Assembly (NCBI RefSeq): GCF_014651995.1
Contig: NZ_BMXY01000001.1
Span: 1,550,001-1,614,000 of the forward strand
Source of the DNA: Cognatilysobacter xinjiangensis
GTDB lineage: Bacteria; Pseudomonadota; Gammaproteobacteria; Xanthomonadales; Xanthomonadaceae
Reading direction: 5' to 3'
DNA length: 64,000 bases
The translations under genes were made by a program, and so were the position numbers. The notes under the pieces were generated by a model. It saw only the letters and a list, made by a program, of their open reading frames with translations, was not told where the DNA came from and did not search any database. Below are positions 1-8,795 of the stretch, piece after piece. Numbering within the stretch: position 1 is the stretch's first letter; every line of letters starts with the position of its first letter.

Positions 1-2
1 GA

Positions 3-31
3 ATGTTAGAGAGCCGCGCCCGGAGTGTCAA
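3..31 (-). promoter_or_regulatory. sigma-70 promoter firing leftwards out of the window
   Basis: Read on the minus strand, a perfect -35 hexamer TTGACA (26-31) is followed after 17 bp by TAACAT (3-8), which matches the -10 consensus at four of six positions. It would transcribe a gene lying to the left of the window, divergent from the maf gene pair. In related bacteria the DUF177-rpmF genes often lie beside maf, but that gene is not visible here. Confidence 0.5.
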
Positions 32-112
32 TGCGGGCCGGCCGCGGGCCGCCCGCGTTGCCGTTTTGACAGGCGCCGGGTCAGACTGCGGCGCTCGTTT
101 CCGGAGGCCTCC

Positions 113-478
113 GTGACCGTCGTCGCCCTGCTGCTCGCCGCCCTGCTGGTGGCCACCGTGGTTCTGCTGCTCCGCCGCTCGCGGCGCGTGTCCCCGCACG
201 AGCGCGCCGTGCGCGAGGTGCTGGATGCGGCCGACGCCCTCGAGGACCGCCTGCGCGTGGCGCGCGCGGAGATCGAGGCGGTCGCGGGCGAGCAGGTGCC
301 GAACCCGGTGGGCGACGCGATGCGCGAAATGCTGCGCCAGCGCCTGTGGCTGCGCGACCACGGCGAATCGGCCACCCCGGCCCAGCTCGCCGACGTGCGC
401 GACGCGATCGACGCCGCGCGCGGCCGCATCGAGCACCAGCTCGAACGCATCGAGGAAGCGAGGCTGCCGCGTGACTGA
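113..478 (+). CDS. small single-span membrane protein of unknown function
   Basis: I do not recognise the family. The 121-residue product has one strongly hydrophobic segment at residues 3-20, followed by an arginine cluster (LLLRRSRR), which suggests an N-out, C-in anchor. A charged helical, probably coiled-coil cytoplasmic part covers the rest. The GTG start has a good ribosome binding site (GGAGG just upstream, 102-106). The stop codon overlaps the GTG start of the maf gene by eight bases, so the two are probably translationally coupled. No function is inferred beyond membrane anchoring. Confidence 0.6.
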   Translation: MTVVALLLAALLVATVVLLLRRSRRVSPHERAVREVLDAADALEDRLRVARAEIEAVAGEQVPNPVGDAMREMLRQRLWLRDHGESATPAQLADVRDAIDAARGRIEHQLERIEEARLPRD

Positions 479-1052
479 GCCGCGCCTGATCCTCGCCTCC
501 ACCTCGCGCTATCGCCGCGAGATGCTTTCGCGCTTCGGCCTGCCCTTCGACGCCGTCGCGCCCGGCGTGGACGAAACGCCCCTCGACGGCGAGGCGCCGC
601 TCCACCTCGTCCAGCGCCTCGCTGCCGCCAAGGCTGCCGCCGTGGCGCGCGCCTATCCCGACGCCTGCGTGATCGGCTCCGACCAGCTCGCCGAGTTCGA
701 CGGCCGCGTGCTGGGCAAGCCCGGCACGCCCGAGCGCGCGATCGAGCAGCTCCGCGCCATGTCGGGCCGCGAGGTGACGTTCCTGACGGCGCTTTGCGTG
801 ATGCGCGGCGAACACGAGGTCGGCGTCGCCGTGGACCGCACCGTCGTGCGCTTCCGCACCCTGTCGCAGGCGGAGGTGGAGCGATACGTCGAAGCGGAGC
901 AACCGCTCGACTGCGCCGGCAGCTTCAAGTCGGAGGGCCGCGGCATCACGCTGTTCGACGCGATCGAGACCGTGGACCCCACCGCACTGATCGGACTGCC
1001 GCTGATCGCGACGGCGCGCCTGCTGCGCGACGCCGGGTTCGTCCTGCCCTGA
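471..1052 (+). CDS. yceF: Maf-like nucleotide pyrophosphatase, YceF type
   Basis: Hydrolyses non-canonical or modified nucleoside triphosphates; the YceF subgroup acts on 7-methyl-GTP. The 193-residue protein opens with the family motif LILASTSRYRREML, has the GSDQ motif near residue 64, and carries the CAGSFKSEGRGITLF stretch and the GLPLIA motif near the C-terminus, as YceF does. GTG start, inside the stop region of the preceding gene. Its stop lies one base from the stop of the convergent glycosyltransferase gene, leaving no room for a separate terminator. Family confidence is high; the substrate subgroup is inferred from similarity to E. coli YceF. Confidence 0.88.
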   Translation: MTEPRLILASTSRYRREMLSRFGLPFDAVAPGVDETPLDGEAPLHLVQRLAAAKAAAVARAYPDACVIGSDQLAEFDGRVLGKPGTPERAIEQLRAMSGREVTFLTALCVMRGEHEVGVAVDRTVVRFRTLSQAEVERYVEAEQPLDCAGSFKSEGRGITLFDAIETVDPTALIGLPLIATARLLRDAGFVLP

Positions 1053-1053
1053 T

Positions 1054-2907
1054 TCAGCGCGCCACTTCGATCGGCACTTCGGGCCAGGCCTCGACCGCAC
1101 CGTCGCGGCCGTGCAGTCGTAGGCCCAGCCAGTGGCGGCCCGGCGCGATGCCCGCGGTGTCCACGCGCCCCGAGAAGCCGAGCTTCGGCGCACCCGGGTC
1201 GACGAGGCCGGGCCAGTTGCCTTCGAGGCCCGCGTAGTCGTCGCCATAGCGCAGCGTGCCGACGACGCGGCCGTCGATCGTCGCCTCGACGCGTTCGAGC
1301 CCGACGCCCTGGCGGAACGCCCAGCCCTTCACCTCGAACGAGGCGCCGACGCGCGCGCCGGTCGTGGGCGCATCGATCCAGGCCATCGCGGGCGCCGTGC
1401 ACGGCCCGTCCGCCGGCGCCATCAGCCGGAACAGCGCGATGCGCTGGCGGCCGTGGTCGACGTTGAGCACGCGCGGCGCGGGCAGCGGCCCGACCATGCG
1501 GCAGAGCTCGAGGTAGCGGTGGTGCAGGTTCTTGAACTCGACCTCGCTCGCGCCCACCACGAGCAGCACCGGCCCGTTGGCGAGCAGCGCGCGCGGATCC
1601 TCGTCGAGCCCCCACAGGTGCAACTGCGGCGCGCGGCCGTGCTTGCGGTTGAGCGGATGGTCGAGCACGGCGATGCGCGGATCGTGGAGCGCGAAGCCGA
1701 GCTCGGCGCCGAGCTTGAAGTTGTCGGCGAGCACGCGGGTGCCGGGCGGCATGTCGCGCAGCTCGTCGCGCACCGCGTCGGCGGCGTCGTCCCAGCCCGC
1801 GAAGTTCGCCGGATACCACTTCTCCGCCGCCGCGCGTGCGCGCACGGCCGGCAGCGATACCGCGACGTAATAGCCCAGTACGCCGGCGAGGCCGATCAGC
1901 GCGAGCGCGGCGGTCGCGCGCTGCGCCCAGCGCGGCCACGCCGCGATGAAGCGCGGCAGCAACGGGATGAGGGCGAGGAAGCCCGGCAGCGGCCAGTGGA
2001 AGCTCACGCGCTCGGTATCGGCGAAGAAGCCGAGCACGAAGAAGCCGCCGACCACCATCAGGCCGAGCATGGCGAAATAGCGCGCGGCGATCAGCGGGCT
2101 GCGCAACGCGTCGCGCCCCGCGCCGAGCAGGCCGACGAACAGCAGCGGCGTGACCAGCAGCGCCTGGATCGCGATGAACCACAGGCCGCTCGCGTGGAAG
2201 GCCCAGGGATGGCGGTCGACGAGCTGGAAGCGCAGGCCGGCGTCGGCGTTGTCGTAGTTCCACCAGACCAGCGGCGTCCACGCGGCCGCACCGAGCGCAA
2301 TGGCGATCAGCACGCGCGCATCCTTGAGCACGCGACGGCCTTCAGGCATCGCGAGCAACGCGAGGAAGCCGACGCCGATCACCGCGATGAAGCGGTAGTG
2401 GCTCAGCGCACCCAGCGCGAGGCCGGCGGCGAGTTCGAGCGCATGGCCCGCATCGACCTTGCGCAGCAGGCAGGCGCCCGCGTCCATGCACAGCAGCGTG
2501 GCCAGTGCCATCATCGCGTCGGGCACCGCGAGCAGGCCGAGGCTGCCCGCGAGAGGCAGCAGCAGCGCGAAGCTGCCGGCCGTCCATGCATCGGCCTCGC
2601 CGAACGTGCGATGCGTCATCCGCACGATCAGCAGCGGCACCAGGGCCGCGGTCAGCAGGAACGGCATGCGCAGGGCGATCAGGTGCTGTCCGCCGATCGC
2701 GACGCCGAGGCGCGCCATCCACGCCGTGAGCCCCGGCAGGTCGGAATAGGCGGCGGCGAGATGCTGCCCTTCCTGCCAGTAGAAGGCCTCGTCCACGAAC
2801 AGCGGCAACCGCATCGCGACCGCGATCTTGATGCCCAGCACGACGATAAACAGCGCCCAGAACAGACGACGCGCACGCGTCGCTGCAGGCTCCGACTGCA
2901 TCCTCAT
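1054..2907 (-). CDS. GT-C family integral membrane glycosyltransferase (PMT_2/ArnT-like)
   Basis: Probably transfers a sugar from a polyprenyl-phosphate donor to an envelope acceptor. The 617-residue product has about ten hydrophobic segments in the first 370 residues. An Asp-Glu pair (D39-E40) sits in the first loop after the first membrane helix, with YSDLPGLTAW at 55-64, the arrangement of the PMT_2 or glycosyltransferase 39 fold. A soluble C-terminal region follows; its last 100 residues look like a beta-sandwich (VGASFEVKGWAF). Alternative start at the second ATG, two codons in. It is divergent from the MoxR gene by 65 bp. Sugar donor and acceptor are unknown. Confidence 0.72.
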   Translation of the reverse strand: MRMQSEPAATRARRLFWALFIVVLGIKIAVAMRLPLFVDEAFYWQEGQHLAAAYSDLPGLTAWMARLGVAIGGQHLIALRMPFLLTAALVPLLIVRMTHRTFGEADAWTAGSFALLLPLAGSLGLLAVPDAMMALATLLCMDAGACLLRKVDAGHALELAAGLALGALSHYRFIAVIGVGFLALLAMPEGRRVLKDARVLIAIALGAAAWTPLVWWNYDNADAGLRFQLVDRHPWAFHASGLWFIAIQALLVTPLLFVGLLGAGRDALRSPLIAARYFAMLGLMVVGGFFVLGFFADTERVSFHWPLPGFLALIPLLPRFIAAWPRWAQRATAALALIGLAGVLGYYVAVSLPAVRARAAAEKWYPANFAGWDDAADAVRDELRDMPPGTRVLADNFKLGAELGFALHDPRIAVLDHPLNRKHGRAPQLHLWGLDEDPRALLANGPVLLVVGASEVEFKNLHHRYLELCRMVGPLPAPRVLNVDHGRQRIALFRLMAPADGPCTAPAMAWIDAPTTGARVGASFEVKGWAFRQGVGLERVEATIDGRVVGTLRYGDDYAGLEGNWPGLVDPGAPKLGFSGRVDTAGIAPGRHWLGLRLHGRDGAVEAWPEVPIEVAR

Positions 2908-2972
2908 CCGACCTCGCTACACTCGGGCTGCGGCACGGGATGCCGCGTTGATGTCCAACGCGCGGAGACGAC

Positions 2973-3922
<950 letters not shown>

Positions 3923-3923
<1 letters not shown>

Positions 3924-4876
3924 TGGCCGCCGCGCCCGGCCTCCGCCAGCGGCTCGTCGCGCTGGCGCGTCCGCGCGATCCCGAAGCGCTGCCCGTGCGG
4001 CTGGACCGCCGTCGCATCTACGTGCTTCCGACGCGCTTCGGCCTGTTCTTCGCGCTGCTGCTCGTCGTGATGTCGGTCGGCGCGCTCAACTACAACAACA
4101 ATCCCGCGTTGCTGATGGCCTTCCTGCTGGCGGGCTCGGCGGTCGCAAGCCTCGTCTCGGCGCAGCTGCAGCTCAGCGGGCTGGCGATCGCCGCGGTCGA
4201 CGCCGAACCCGTGCCCGCGGGCCGCACGCTGCACCTGCGCGTGCATGCACGCGTCGCCGATCCACGCCCGCGTTCGGGCCTGATGCTCGCCTGCGCCGAC
4301 TGCGCGCCCGTGCCGCTGCGACTGCGCGATGGCAGCGGCGAAGCGGCCCTGGACCTGCCCACGCAGCGCCGCGGCTGGCTCGAGGTGCCGCGCCTGCGGA
4401 TCGCCACGACATGGCCGCTCGGCATCGCGCGCGCGTGGTCCTACGTATGGCCGGAAGCACCGGTACTGGTGTATCCGGCGCCGGAGAGCGACGCGCCGCC
4501 GCTGCCCACCGGTTCGGGCGATCCCGCCACGCGCCGCCTGCACGCGGCCGGCGACGACGTGCATCACCTGCGCAACTACCGTGCGGGCGACGCGCAGCGC
4601 GCGATCGCCTGGAAGCCCTCGGCGCGCCGCGGCACGCTGCTGGTGCGCGAGTTCGAGCAGCCCGCCGGCACCGACATCGACCTCGACTGGCGCGAGCTGC
4701 ACGGCCTCGCGCACGAGGCGCGGATCTCGCGGCTCGCACGCTGGGTGGAGGACGCCGAGCGCGACGGTCGTCGCTATCGCCTGCAACTGCCCGCGCAGCC
4801 CGCGATCGGCCCGGATCGCGGCCCTGCGCATCGCCACGCCTGCCTGCGCGCACTCGCGCTGATGCCGCATGGCTGA
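3923..4876 (+). CDS. DUF58 domain membrane protein
   Basis: Partner protein of MoxR ATPases; biochemical role not established. The 317-residue product has two membrane segments at about 34-72 (starting LPTRFGLFFALLLVVMSVGA). The DUF58 signature lies near the middle: GDDVHHLRNYRAGDAQR followed by IAWKPSARRGTLLVREFE, around residues 211-248. It starts on the stop codon of moxR (TGATG) and overlaps the following transglutaminase gene by eight bases, so the three genes are translated as one unit. Confidence 0.87.
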
Positions 4877-6818
4877 CGTCGCCACGCCACCGCTGGACGC
4901 CGGCAGCCGTCGCTGGACGATGCTGTTCGCGGCGCTCTGCCTCGCGCCGCTGCTGCTGCAGCTGCCGGGCGCGACTGCGATCGCGATCGGCGCGACCGCC
5001 ATCGTCATCGCCGCGCTCACCTGGCGCCGCCCGCTGTCTAACCTGGTGCGCGGCGTACTGGCGATCGCGATCGTCGGCGCCGTGATCGCGCAGTTCGGCT
5101 TCCAGTTCGGCCGCGACACGGGCTGCGCGCTGCTCGGCGCGATGCTCGCGATCAAGCCCGCGGAGACCACCACCCTGCGCGACGCGCGCAGCCTGATCGG
5201 CTTCGGGCTGTTCGCGCCGTTCTCCACCTTCCTGCTCGACCAGGGGCCGTGGACGCTCGCGCTCGGCCTGACCGCCGCGTTGCTGGGTTTAGGTGCGCTG
5301 CATCGACTGGCGATGCTCGAAGGCGAGATCGACGCGCCCGGCGTGCTGCCGCCGATGCGTTCGGCGATGCGGCTCGTGCTGTTCGGCCTGCCGCTCGCGC
5401 TCGCGATCTTCTGGTTGTTCCCGCGCATCGCCACGCCGCTGTGGGGCGTGCCCGAGCGCGCCGCGGCGAAGGTCGGCCTCTCCGACACCATGTCGCCCGG
5501 CGACTGGGTCGACCTGCTGGCCGACGACAGCGTCGCGATCCGCGCCCGCTTCCAGGGCCCGACGCCGCCCAAGCAGGCGATGTACTGGCGCGGCCCGGTG
5601 CTCTGGGATTTCGACGGCCGCACGTGGACGCGCGGCCGCAGCCTCGATGCCTTCGCCGCCGATCGCGCCGTCGCCGGCGACACGCGCTGGACCTACACGA
5701 TCGAGGTCGAGCCGACCGACCGCCGCCAGCTGGTCGCGCTCGATCTGCCCCTCGAAGCGCCCGAAGGCGCGTACATGACCGGCGACCACAGCCTGCGTAC
5801 CGGCCGTCCGCTGGCGAGCCTCACGCGCTGGCGCATGACCTCCGCGCCGCCGGTGCGGTTCCAGACCACGCTCTCCGAACCCATGCGCCGCCGCGCGCTG
5901 GCGGTGCCAGCGGGCTACGACCGTCGCACCGTCGCGCTCGGCCGCGAGCTGCGCGCGCGATTCGAGGACGACGAGGCCATCGTGCGTTACGCGCTGGACT
6001 GGATCCGCCGCGACTTCGCCTACTCCATCTCCGCGCCGCCGCTGGACCGCGATTCCATCGACGACTTCCTGTTCCGCACGCGCGTGGGCTACTGCGAGCA
6101 CTTCGCCAGCGGCTTCACCGTGCTGATGCGCTCGGCCGGCGTCCCCACTCGCGTGGTCACCGGTTACGTCGGCGGCGAATGGAACCGCCTCGGCGGCTAC
6201 TGGATGATCCGCCGCATGGACGCGCATGCGTGGACGGAAATCTGGCTGCGCGGCCGTGGCTGGGTGCGCGTCGATCCGACCGCGGCGGTCGCGCCGGAAA
6301 ACATCTATGACACCCTCGACGACCGCCTGCCCACCGGTGGCGGCCTCTTCGAGACCCTGCAGGGGCCGCGCGGCATCGGCCAGGTCGGCGACTGGCTGCG
6401 CCAGAACTGGAACGATCTCGTGCTCGGCTTCAACGCCGACCGCCAGCAGCGCATGTTCGGCCCGCTCGGCTTCGAACGCCTCGATCCCATGCAGCTCGCG
6501 GCGATGTTCGGCGTCGCTGCGTCGCTCGCACTGGGGTTGATGGTCTGGCTCAGCCTGCGCGCGCCGCGCGAGCAGGATCCCTTGCTGCGGGCCTGGCACC
6601 GGCTCGGCCGGCGCTACGAGCGGCTCGGACTCGGCCGCGCGCCGTACGAGCCCTCGACCGCCTGGGCTGAACGGATCGCGAAGACACGCGGCGAAAAGGG
6701 CCGCGAGCTGCTGGATCTCACCGCCCGCTTCACGCGCGCACGCTACGCTGCGGCCGTAGCGGACGAGTCGTCCGCACGACGGCTGGCCCGCGACCTTCGC
6801 GCGCATCGGCCGTCCTGA
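4869..6818 (+). CDS. transmembrane transglutaminase, DUF3488/TgpA type
   Basis: Membrane-bound protein with a periplasmic transglutaminase-like (papain-fold) domain. The 649 residues comprise about six N-terminal membrane helices (15-190), a periplasmic region, the catalytic domain, a membrane helix near 555, and a short cytoplasmic tail. The triad is visible as C409 (VGYCEHFASGF), H453 (MDAHAWTEIW) and D469 (WVRVDPT). In Pseudomonas aeruginosa the homologue TgpA is essential and lies in the same moxR-DUF58 context. It overlaps the DUF58 gene by eight bases. The substrate is unknown. Confidence 0.88.
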   Translation: MADVATPPLDAGSRRWTMLFAALCLAPLLLQLPGATAIAIGATAIVIAALTWRRPLSNLVRGVLAIAIVGAVIAQFGFQFGRDTGCALLGAMLAIKPAETTTLRDARSLIGFGLFAPFSTFLLDQGPWTLALGLTAALLGLGALHRLAMLEGEIDAPGVLPPMRSAMRLVLFGLPLALAIFWLFPRIATPLWGVPERAAAKVGLSDTMSPGDWVDLLADDSVAIRARFQGPTPPKQAMYWRGPVLWDFDGRTWTRGRSLDAFAADRAVAGDTRWTYTIEVEPTDRRQLVALDLPLEAPEGAYMTGDHSLRTGRPLASLTRWRMTSAPPVRFQTTLSEPMRRRALAVPAGYDRRTVALGRELRARFEDDEAIVRYALDWIRRDFAYSISAPPLDRDSIDDFLFRTRVGYCEHFASGFTVLMRSAGVPTRVVTGYVGGEWNRLGGYWMIRRMDAHAWTEIWLRGRGWVRVDPTAAVAPENIYDTLDDRLPTGGGLFETLQGPRGIGQVGDWLRQNWNDLVLGFNADRQQRMFGPLGFERLDPMQLAAMFGVAASLALGLMVWLSLRAPREQDPLLRAWHRLGRRYERLGLGRAPYEPSTAWAERIAKTRGEKGRELLDLTARFTRARYAAAVADESSARRLARDLRAHRPS

Positions 6819-6855
6819 CCTCCCGCGCTGGACGCGCTCCCGTCCGGAGTCCGCA

Positions 6856-7344
6856 ATGAAGCTACGAAACGTGCTGGTTCCCGTCGCGCTGGCCGCCGCG
6901 CTCGCCGCCTGCGCCACCGCGCCGCAGCCACTGCAGGGCGAATTCACCGCGATCACGCCGCGCGAAGCGGTCGACCGCGACAGCACCGGCGCGCTGGTGC
7001 GCTGGGGCGGCCGCATCGTCGACGTTGAGCCGCAGCCGAATCGAACCTGTTTCCACATGATCTCCACGCGTCTGGACGTGTCGGGCCGCCCTTACTGGGC
7101 GACGGACGACGTCGGCGGGCGCTTCATCGCCTGCCGCAACGGCTTCTACGATCCGGCCGTGTTCGAGCGCAATCGCGAGGTCACGTTCACCGGTCGCGTC
7201 GCGGGCTACGACTCGCGCCGCATCGGCCAGTACGACTACCGCCTGCCGCGCGTCGAGGCCGAGGTCGTCTACCTTTGGCCCGTTCGCGAGCGCGTCGATG
7301 TCATCGAACGCCCGGCGCCGTGGCCGTGGTGGGGCTGGTGGTGA
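6856..7344 (+). CDS. Slp-like outer-membrane lipoprotein
   Basis: The 162-residue product begins with a lipoprotein signal ending in the lipobox LAAC (acylated C19). The mature part contains VRWGGRIVDVEPQPNRTC and later EVTFTGRVAGYDSRRIGQYDY, resembling the Slp/YeaY starvation lipoproteins. The C-terminus is aromatic and proline-rich (PAPWPWWGWW), which is unusual. The ATG follows a GGAG site. It lies 37 bp after the transglutaminase gene in the same direction and before a strong terminator, so it may be the last gene of the moxR unit. Slp assignment is by pattern and moderately sure. Confidence 0.68.
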   Translation: MKLRNVLVPVALAAALAACATAPQPLQGEFTAITPREAVDRDSTGALVRWGGRIVDVEPQPNRTCFHMISTRLDVSGRPYWATDDVGGRFIACRNGFYDPAVFERNREVTFTGRVAGYDSRRIGQYDYRLPRVEAEVVYLWPVRERVDVIERPAPWPWWGWW

Positions 7345-7361
7345 GCGACGCTGCAGGATGA

Positions 7362-7388
7362 AAAAAGCCCGGGCATGCCGGGCTTTTT
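7362..7388. terminator. bidirectional intrinsic terminator
   Basis: An 11-bp perfect stem (AAAAAGCCCGG at 7362-7372 with CCGGGCTTTTT at 7378-7388) and a five-base loop. T-runs lie on both sides, so it can end both the plus-strand lipoprotein transcript and the minus-strand dnaX-recR-HIT transcript. Confidence 0.85.
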
Positions 7389-7404
7389 CGTGCGGGGCTT
7401 TCGC

Positions 7405-7764
7405 TCAGTGCGGCGCGCCGAAACCGCCGAGCGCCGTGCCGGCGAGCAGGTGCAGGTGGACCTGGAACACCGTCTGCCCGGCGTGCGCACCGCAGTTCAT
7501 CACCACGCGATAACCGTCCTGCGCGAAGCCCTGTGCGCGCGCGTAGTCGGCCGCCGCCAGCATCAGCTTGCCGAGCAGCTCGGCGTGCTCGGGACGCGCG
7601 GCGTCGAGCGAGGCGATCGGCGTCTTCGGCACGAACAGCACGTGCACGGGTGCGCTCGGCGCGATGTCGCGGAAGGCGATGAGGTCGTCGTTCTCGAAGA
7701 CGATGTCGGCCGGGATCTCGCGGCGGACGATCTTCCCGAAGATGGTGGTATCGATATCGGTCAT
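7405..7764 (-). CDS. HIT family protein (HinT-like) with a substituted histidine motif
   Basis: HinT-type enzymes hydrolyse purine nucleoside phosphoramidates. The 119-residue product fits the family in length and has MNCGAHAGQTVFQVHLHLL. The histidine triad reads Q101-V-H103-L-H105-L-L, so the first histidine of the usual H-x-H-x-H is glutamine (codon CAG). The catalytic middle histidine and the last one are kept. The start chosen, MTDIDTTIFGKI, matches family N-termini and lies four bases after the recR stop; an upstream extension inside recR is unlikely. Last gene of the dnaX-ybaB-recR unit. Confidence 0.85.
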   Translation of the reverse strand: MTDIDTTIFGKIVRREIPADIVFENDDLIAFRDIAPSAPVHVLFVPKTPIASLDAARPEHAELLGKLMLAAADYARAQGFAQDGYRVVMNCGAHAGQTVFQVHLHLLAGTALGGFGAPH

Positions 7765-7768
7765 GGCG

Positions 7769-8365
7769 TCATTCCCGGATTTCGGTGCGGGTGCCGAACG
7801 CATGCGAGAGCGTGCCGCGGTCGACGTACTCGAGCTCCCCACCCAGCGGCACGCCGTACGCGAGGCGGCTCGGGCGCACGCCGTGCTGGCGCGCGAGCTG
7901 CGCGAGGTAGTGCGCGGTGGCCTCGCCTTCGACGGTGGGGTTGGTGGCGATGATCAGTTCCTGCACTTCGCCCTCCGCGAGGCGCTGGCCCAGCCGGTCG
8001 AGCCCCAGTTCGCGCGGGCCGATGCCGTCCAGCGGCGAGAGCCTGCCCTGAAGCACGTAGTACAGGCCGCGGTAGCCGGTGGCCTGCTCGATCGCGAGCC
8101 GGTCGGCAGGCGTTTCGACCACGCAGAGCTGGTCGACGTCGCGCGACGCGCTGGCGCAGACCTCGCAGACCTCGTTCTCACTGAAGTCGCGGCAGCGCAC
8201 GCAATGCCCGATGCGGTCGACGGCGTCGGCCAGCACCTGCGCCAGGTGCTGGCCGCCGGCGCGCTCGCGCTCGAGCACGTGGTAGGCCATGCGCTGCGCC
8301 GACTTCGTGCCCACGCCCGGTAGCACGCGGAACGCTTCGATCAGCTGCTCGAGCAGCGTGCTCAT
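7769..8365 (-). CDS. recR: recombination mediator RecR
   Basis: Works with RecF and RecO to load RecA on gapped DNA. The 198-residue length is standard. An N-terminal helix-hairpin-helix ([13 protein letters not shown]) is followed by a four-cysteine zinc finger (C55, C58, C67, C70) and a Toprim domain ([25 protein letters not shown]). It lies downstream of ybaB, the conserved dnaX-ybaB-recR order of gammaproteobacteria. Confidence 0.96.
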   Translation of the reverse strand: MSTLLEQLIEAFRVLPGVGTKSAQRMAYHVLERERAGGQHLAQVLADAVDRIGHCVRCRDFSENEVCEVCASASRDVDQLCVVETPADRLAIEQATGYRGLYYVLQGRLSPLDGIGPRELGLDRLGQRLAEGEVQELIIATNPTVEGEATAHYLAQLARQHGVRPSRLAYGVPLGGELEYVDRGTLSHAFGTRTEIRE

Positions 8366-8432
8366 GGGCGCGCGGCCTCGATTCGACGGGGCGGCAAGCT
8401 CAGCGCGATAGCCATGCAGGTCGAGTGCAGGC

Positions 8433-8759
8433 TCAGAACAGGCCCGGCAGCTTCATGCCCGGCGGGATCGGCATGCCGGCGGTGACGGCGGACATGCGCT
8501 GCTGCGATTCGGCGTTGACCTTGTTGACCGCGTCGTTGAACGCAGCGGCGATCAGGTCCTCGGCCATCTCCGGGTCGCTGACCACGCTCGGGTCGATGCG
8601 CACCTTGCGGCACTCCATGCGGCCGGTCAGCGTCACGCTGACCATCCCCGCGCCGGCGTTGCCGGTGACTTCGATCTTCGCGAGGTCCTCCTGCGCCTTG
8701 GCCAGGTTCTCCTGCATCTTCTGGGCCTGTTGCATCAGGTTGCCGATGTTTCCACGCAT
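8433..8759 (-). CDS. ybaB: YbaB/EbfC nucleoid-associated protein
   Basis: Small DNA-binding protein thought to organise the nucleoid. The 108 residues begin [20 protein letters not shown] and contain the family features [17 protein letters not shown] and [12 protein letters not shown]. It forms dimers with a tweezer-like shape in known homologues. It sits 36 bp after dnaX and 67 bp before recR on the same strand. Confidence 0.95.
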   Translation of the reverse strand: MRGNIGNLMQQAQKMQENLAKAQEDLAKIEVTGNAGAGMVSVTLTGRMECRKVRIDPSVVSDPEMAEDLIAAAFNDAVNKVNAESQQRMSAVTAGMPIPPGMKLPGLF

Positions 8760-8795
8760 GGGTCTTGCTCCGTACGGATTCGGGAAGGTGTCGCG

